From Gemmatimonadota bacterium (GTDB lineage: Bacteria; Gemmatimonadota; Gemmatimonadetes; Gemmatimonadales; Gemmatimonadaceae): DNA of 10,583 nt. Position numbers and translations under genes: made by a program. Below are positions 7,073-10,583 of the stretch, piece by piece (position 1 is the first letter of the stretch; every line of letters starts with the position of its first letter). Location: contig QHUV01000220.1 of assembly GCA_003222065.1 (NCBI GenBank), forward strand, positions 1 through 10,583. Direction: 5' to 3'. A model generated the notes under the pieces. It saw nothing but the letters and a program-made list of their open reading frames with translations. It had not been told where the DNA came from and did no database searches.

Positions 7073-7696
7073 GTGAGCATGCTCGCGAGATTGATCCCGC
7101 GCGACGAACAGTTCTTCGATCTCTTCGATCAGCTCACGGCGCACCTGACGCAGACCGCGCGCATGCTGGCGGCGCTCTTTGACGATCCGCAGCACGTCGC
7201 CGATCACGTGCGCGCAATCAAGGCCGTGGAGCACAAAGCCGACGTTCTGACGAGCACGATCAATCAGCGCATCGACAAGAGCTTCGTCACGCCGATCGAC
7301 CGCGAGGACATTCACATGCTCGCATCGCGACTCGATGACGTCATCGACCTGCTGGACGGGACGTCACGCCGCTTCGAGATGCTGCACATCAACGTGGTGA
7401 AGGCGCCCGCGCGACAGCTTGCACAAGTGCTCATTCACGCGTCGGAGCACATTCAAACCGGTGTCTCGTCGATCCGTCAACCCAAGCTCGTCAGCGAGCA
7501 GGCGACGCATATCAAGAAGTTGGAGGAAGAGGCGGACGCGATCTACCACGAAGCCGTTGGCGCTCTGTTCGCCGGGCACCCGGACCCGCTCGACGTCCTG
7601 AAATGGAAAGAGATGTACGACACGCTCGAGCGCGCGACCGACAGCTGCATGGGCGTCGCCCAGGTGCTCCAGAGCATTTCTCTGAAGAACGCGTGA
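7073..7696 (+). CDS. DUF47 family (PhoU-like) protein, putative Pit accessory protein
   Basis: DUF47 proteins are distant PhoU relatives with an all-helical bundle. They are commonly encoded beside Pit permeases and thought to modulate phosphate transport. The 207-residue product has the family's length and features: an amphipathic helical pattern, EHKADVLTSTINQRIDKSFVTPIDREDIH (54-82) with the conserved TPIDREDI, LDDVIDLLDG, KKLEEEADAIYHEAV, and the end motif KWKEMYDTLERATDSC. No signal peptide or membrane segment is seen, so it should be cytosolic. GTG 7073 is preferred over ATG 7079, because GGGAGG sits 5 bases before the GTG and 11 before the ATG. The stop TGA at 7694-7696 also begins the GAGG ribosome site of pit, only 13 bases before the next start, so the two are one operon and probably coupled. 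Confidence 0.93.
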   Translation: MSMLARLIPRDEQFFDLFDQLTAHLTQTARMLAALFDDPQHVADHVRAIKAVEHKADVLTSTINQRIDKSFVTPIDREDIHMLASRLDDVIDLLDGTSRRFEMLHINVVKAPARQLAQVLIHASEHIQTGVSSIRQPKLVSEQATHIKKLEEEADAIYHEAVGALFAGHPDPLDVLKWKEMYDTLERATDSCMGVAQVLQSISLKNA

Positions 7697-7709
7697 GGCA
7701 TCGCGCCGC

Positions 7710-8528
7710 GTGATTCCGTACGTCATCGCGATTGTCTTCATCGCGTTCATCTTCGATTTCATCAACGGCTTTCACGATTCCGCGAACTCGATCGCGACGA
7801 TCGTCGGCACCCGAGTCCTGAATCCATTTACAGCCGTTCTCTGGGCCGCCACGTTCAACTTCGTCGCCCTGTTCACGGTGGGTACGGCGGTCGCGAGCAC
7901 GATCGGTAAGGGAATGATCGACGTCTCGTTCGTCGATGCCAATGTCATCCTCGGCGGATTGCTCGGCGCCATCACATGGAACCTGATTACATGGTTCTTC
8001 GGGTTGCCCTCGAGCTCGTCGCACGCGTTGATCGGCGGTTACGCCGGCAGCGCGATCGCGAAGGCGGGATTGGCGGCAATAGTGTGGGGCCGGAAGTGGA
8101 TCGAAACGCTGGTCTTTCGCCTGGAGCCTGGACTCTTGCACCATTTTTACCTGCAATCGGCGGATCATATCCCGCTATGGGTAGAGGTCGCGGCGTACGT
8201 GATGATTTCTCTGGGCACGCTGTTCGGCGGGTGGCGCATCGTTCACACGATGGGCTCGCGGATTACGCGGCTCCGCCCGGTCGGCGGATTCTGCGCGGAA
8301 ACGGGGGGTGCGTTTGCCATCCTCTTGGCGACGCGACTCGGGATCCCTGTAAGTACGACGCATACGATTACGGGCGCTATCGTCGGCGTCGGTGCGACTC
8401 ACCGCTTGTCGGCGGTACGCTGGGGGATCGCCGGACGCATCATCTGGGCGTGGATCCTCACGATTCCGGCCGCGGGAATCATGGCGGCGATCGCATATCA
8501 AGTATTGAGTAGGGCTGTGCGCTTATAG
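7710..8528 (+). CDS. pit: Inorganic phosphate transporter, Pit family, lacking a central segment
   Basis: Pit permeases move metal-phosphate complexes with protons across the inner membrane. The first half is typical: FDFINGFHDSANSIATIVGT with the NGFHDSAN signature (19-26), then GLPSSSSHALIGG (98-110). The last part is also typical: GGWRIVHTMGSRITRLRPVGGFCAETGG and GIPVSTTHTITGAIVGVGAT (211-230). Between them, KWIETLVF (129-136) runs straight into RLEPGLLHHFYLQSADHIPLWVE. Family members at this point have another membrane segment, a cytosolic stretch and the second signature (GHGxNDAQK-like). These are absent, and the protein is 272 residues where about 330-340 would be expected. The loss is in frame, with the junction near 8115-8130. 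Without the second NDA motif, transport is doubtful. The start is GTG 7710, with GAGG 11 bases upstream overlapping the DUF47 stop. ppk1 follows after 122 bases. Confidence 0.88.
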   Translation: MIPYVIAIVFIAFIFDFINGFHDSANSIATIVGTRVLNPFTAVLWAATFNFVALFTVGTAVASTIGKGMIDVSFVDANVILGGLLGAITWNLITWFFGLPSSSSHALIGGYAGSAIAKAGLAAIVWGRKWIETLVFRLEPGLLHHFYLQSADHIPLWVEVAAYVMISLGTLFGGWRIVHTMGSRITRLRPVGGFCAETGGAFAILLATRLGIPVSTTHTITGAIVGVGATHRLSAVRWGIAGRIIWAWILTIPAAGIMAAIAYQVLSRAVRL

Positions 8529-8576
8529 CCACTTGACCGGTCGAATCGTCCGTATTCGGGGGCTGAAGCCGGGTGT

Positions 8577-8594
8577 CCGTGACTAACCCGTGAC
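8577..8594 (+). promoter_or_regulatory. Direct repeat with PHO-box-like 7-4-7 spacing upstream of ppk1
   Basis: CCGTGAC occurs at 8577-8583 and again at 8588-8594 with 4 bases between, so the repeat period is 11 bp. That is the geometry of PhoB boxes (two 7-bp half sites with a 4-bp spacer). Read in reverse, the units are GTCACGG and share the GTCA core of the E. coli half site. The second copy overlaps the candidate -35. A role in phosphate control is an inference from layout and gene context. Confidence 0.4.
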
Positions 8595-8619
8595 AACAGA
8601 CCCGTCTGAGCGCTATACC
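8590..8619 (+). promoter_or_regulatory. Candidate promoter for ppk1
   Basis: GTGACA (8590-8595, 5/6 to the -35 consensus) and TATACC (8614-8619, 4/6 to the -10) are 18 bases apart. They lie 31 bases before the ppk1 ATG. The CCGTGAC direct repeat overlaps the -35. It suggests that ppk1 can be transcribed separately from pit. Confidence 0.4.
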
Positions 8620-8650
8620 TTCGGTAGCTCCTTTCCGGGATCGTCCCTCG

Positions 8651-10583
8651 ATGCAAGAAGTGGCAACGCAAAGCTCGCTGTTCATCAACCGCGAGTTGAG
8701 CTGGCTCGCGTTCAACGGGCGCGTGTTGCAGCAGGCTGTGGATACGCGTACGCCATTGCTCGAGCGAGTGAAATTTCTCTCAATCTTCAGCACGAACCTG
8801 GACGAGTTCTACATGGTGCGCGTCGCCGGCCTGCGTCGACAGGTCGCGGCGAACGTTCAGCAAGCACCTGTCGACGGTTTGACGCCACAAGAGCAGCTCG
8901 ACGCGATCGACGGCGTTGTGCGCGAACAGCTCGCGGTGCAGCGACGTTGCTTCGAGGAATTACTCGAGGAGCTCGCCGCGCATGGCATTCGCCTCATTGG
9001 CGTATCGGACCTGACGGCGCGGGAGTGGGGCACGGTCGACGAATACTTCGAGTCGCAGGTGTTTCCGGTGCTCACCCCGCTCGCCGTCGATCCGGGGCAT
9101 CCGTTCCCGTACATCTCGAACCTCTCGCTTTCGCTTGCCGTCGAGATTCGCGATCCAGAAACCGGCGAGGATCACTTCGCACGTGTGAAGGTGCCGAAGA
9201 GCCTTCCGCGATGGGTGCCAGTTGTCGGTCGTCCGATGCATTTCGTTCCGCTCGAAGAGGTCATCGGCGCGAATCTGGGTGCGCTCTTTCCGGGGATGGA
9301 AGTCCTTCGATGGCATCCGTTTCGAATCACGCGATACTCGGATCTGGAGTTGCCGGTCGAAGAGCCGGAGGACCTGCTGGCGACGATCGAGGAGCAGGTC
9401 TTCAAGCGTCGCTTCGGTGAAGTCGTTAGGCTCGAGGTCGAAGACGCAATGCCGGCGCATCTGCGCACTCTCTTGCTCGAGGAGCTTCACGCCGAGGATG
9501 TGCCGCAGAGCGCGGCGCTCACGGGGCGCGACGTCTTCGAGGCGGGACGCCTCTTGGGACTCGGTGATTTGCTGGCTCTCCACGGCCTGGATTGCCCCAC
9601 GCTCAAGGACGCGCCGTGCACGCCGTCCATCCCGCCCGAGCTGCGGGATCCCCGTCGTTCGATCTTCGAGGTGATTCGCGAACGCGATCTACTGGTTCAC
9701 CACCCATTCGATTCGTTCACGGCGAGCGTCGAGCGGTTCCTCGAGACCGCCGCAGAGGACGACAACGTCCTCGCCATCAAGCTCACACTGTACCGCACGT
9801 CGGGCGACACGGCGATCGTCGATGCATTGATCGAAGCGGCGCAACGTGGTAAGCAGGTCGCGGTGCTCGTCGAGCTCAAGGCGCGCTTCGACGAGGCGAA
9901 CAACATCAGCTGGGCGCGCCGCCTGGAGAGTTTCGGCGTGCATGTCGCCTACGGTTCGGCGACGTTGAAGACGCACACGAAGCTTGCGCTCGTCGTGCGG
10001 CGCGAGGCCGACGGCATTCGCCGGTATGTGCATCTTGGCAGCGGCAATTACAACTCCCGAACGGCGCGGCTATACACCGACATCGGTCTGTTTACCTGTA
10101 GCCGTTCGATCGCGGCCGACGTTACGGATTTGTTCAACTCACTCACCGGGTACTCGCGGCAGCGGCTCTATCGCAAGCTCCTCGTGGCGCCGGCGAACAT
10201 GCGGGCTCGCGTGCTAGACCTGATCGACCGCGAGGCTGAACACGCCCGCGCGGGACGTCCGGCTCGCATCGTCGCGAAGATGAATGCTCTGGTGGACCCT
10301 GAGGTGATCGATGCACTGTATCGAGCGTCTCGAGCCGGCGTCGATATCGATCTGATCGTGCGGGGTATCTGCTGTCTGCGTCCCGGCGTCCCGGGTTTGA
10401 GTGAGCACATTCGAGTCATCAGCATCGTCGGACGATTTCTCGAGCACTCGAGAGTGTTCTACTTCGCGAACGGCGGTAGCGAGGAGTTCTACATCGGGTC
10501 CGCGGATTGGATGCAGCGGAATTTCGACCGGCGGGTGGAAGCCGTCACGCCAGTCGAGGATTCGACGCTCCACGTGCGACTGC
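8651..10583 (+). CDS. ppk1: Polyphosphate kinase Ppk1 (3' end beyond window)
   Basis: Ppk1 reversibly transfers the ATP gamma-phosphate onto polyphosphate. The frame is open from ATG 8651 to the window edge, giving 644 residues of an expected 690-730. The N domain has FINRELSWLAFNGRVLQQA (11-29) and STNLDEFYMVRVAGLR (47-62). A head domain follows to about residue 330, and then two phospholipase-D-like C domains. The autophosphorylated histidine is His442 in KTHTKLAL and the second catalytic histidine is His599 in RFLEHSRVF. Their spacing of 157 equals that of E. coli His435 and His592. Arg382 (LYRTSGD) and Arg412 (LKARFDEANN) match the metal/nucleotide site. IVRGICCLRPGVPGLSE and YIGSADWMQRN are intact, and no frameshift is seen. 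The ribosome site is weak (GGGA about 11 bases upstream). An in-frame stop farther upstream, with no other start codon between, fixes the start. The gene follows pit in a phosphate-related cluster. Confidence 0.97.
   Translation, partial: MQEVATQSSLFINRELSWLAFNGRVLQQAVDTRTPLLERVKFLSIFSTNLDEFYMVRVAGLRRQVAANVQQAPVDGLTPQEQLDAIDGVVREQLAVQRRCFEELLEELAAHGIRLIGVSDLTAREWGTVDEYFESQVFPVLTPLAVDPGHPFPYISNLSLSLAVEIRDPETGEDHFARVKVPKSLPRWVPVVGRPMHFVPLEEVIGANLGALFPGMEVLRWHPFRITRYSDLELPVEEPEDLLATIEEQVFKRRFGEVVRLEVEDAMPAHLRTLLLEELHAEDVPQSAALTGRDVFEAGRLLGLGDLLALHGLDCPTLKDAPCTPSIPPELRDPRRSIFEVIRERDLLVHHPFDSFTASVERFLETAAEDDNVLAIKLTLYRTSGDTAIVDALIEAAQRGKQVAVLVELKARFDEANNISWARRLESFGVHVAYGSATLKTHTKLALVVRREADGIRRYVHLGSGNYNSRTARLYTDIGLFTCSRSIAADVTDLFNSLTGYSRQRLYRKLLVAPANMRARVLDLIDREAEHARAGRPARIVAKMNALVDPEVIDALYRASRAGVDIDLIVRGICCLRPGVPGLSEHIRVISIVGRFLEHSRVFYFANGGSEEFYIGSADWMQRNFDRRVEAVTPVEDSTLHVRL

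Noticed and set aside
6071..7315. Long open frame of 414 codons on the minus strand opposite the rhomboid and DUF47 genes
   Set aside because: Its translation is Arg/His/Asp/Glu-rich low-grade sequence with no recognisable domain. The plus-strand genes in the same place have clear catalytic motifs and ribosome sites. It is a shadow frame common in high-GC DNA.
8590..9420. 276-codon plus-strand frame overlapping the start of ppk1
   Set aside because: It is a different frame of ppk1 with Arg/Ser-rich sequence and no domain. The ppk1 frame from 8651 is uninterrupted and shows all catalytic residues.
1..10583. CRISPR arrays, insertion sequences, phage genes, toxin-antitoxin or defence genes
   Set aside because: No regularly spaced direct repeats, transposase or integrase motifs, or short paired toxin-antitoxin frames were found; the window is conserved housekeeping DNA.

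Overview
The window is about 62% GC by eye, densely coded, and carries conserved bacterial housekeeping genes. The overall protein style (DUF47/Pit pair, rhomboid with a long cysteine-containing loop, HtrA with alanine/arginine-rich coding) and intergenic repeats built on AGGTGCT suggest an uncultured member of Gemmatimonadota or a related soil phylum. That placement is an impression, not a computed result.

Minus strand, read from right to left: dnaK (6068-4119) is followed by a structured, repeat-bearing spacer (4118-3858). Next comes an HtrA/DegP-type serine protease gene (3857-2518) whose first PDZ domain is missing, with the reading frame broken at the junction, and which ends at a strong Rho-independent terminator. 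A tRNA-Leu(UAG) (2385-2304) then leads into tig, clpP and the start of clpX, which runs off the left edge. This half is a protein-quality-control block: nascent-chain chaperone (Tig), Hsp70 (DnaK), envelope protease (HtrA) and the cytosolic ClpXP protease.

Plus strand: divergently from dnaK, a rhomboid intramembrane protease (6233-7009) is followed by a phosphate block. It consists of a DUF47/PhoU-like Pit accessory protein (7073-7696), a Pit-type phosphate permease (7710-8528) and ppk1 polyphosphate kinase (from 8651, cut by the right edge). Phosphate taken up by Pit would feed the ATP pool that Ppk1 uses to make polyphosphate. A 7-4-7 direct repeat at the ppk1 promoter resembles a PHO box in layout.

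The most notable observations are two internal losses in otherwise well-preserved genes. The htrA-like gene lacks PDZ1 and is frameshifted. The pit gene lacks, in frame, the segment that should hold its second NDA signature. They may be real deletions or assembly errors. No new multi-gene system, mobile element, CRISPR array or phage gene was found. Other points are the heptad-repeat element between dnaK and htrA, the lack of a CIRCE operator upstream of dnaK, and a hairpin plus a possible separate promoter between clpP and clpX.
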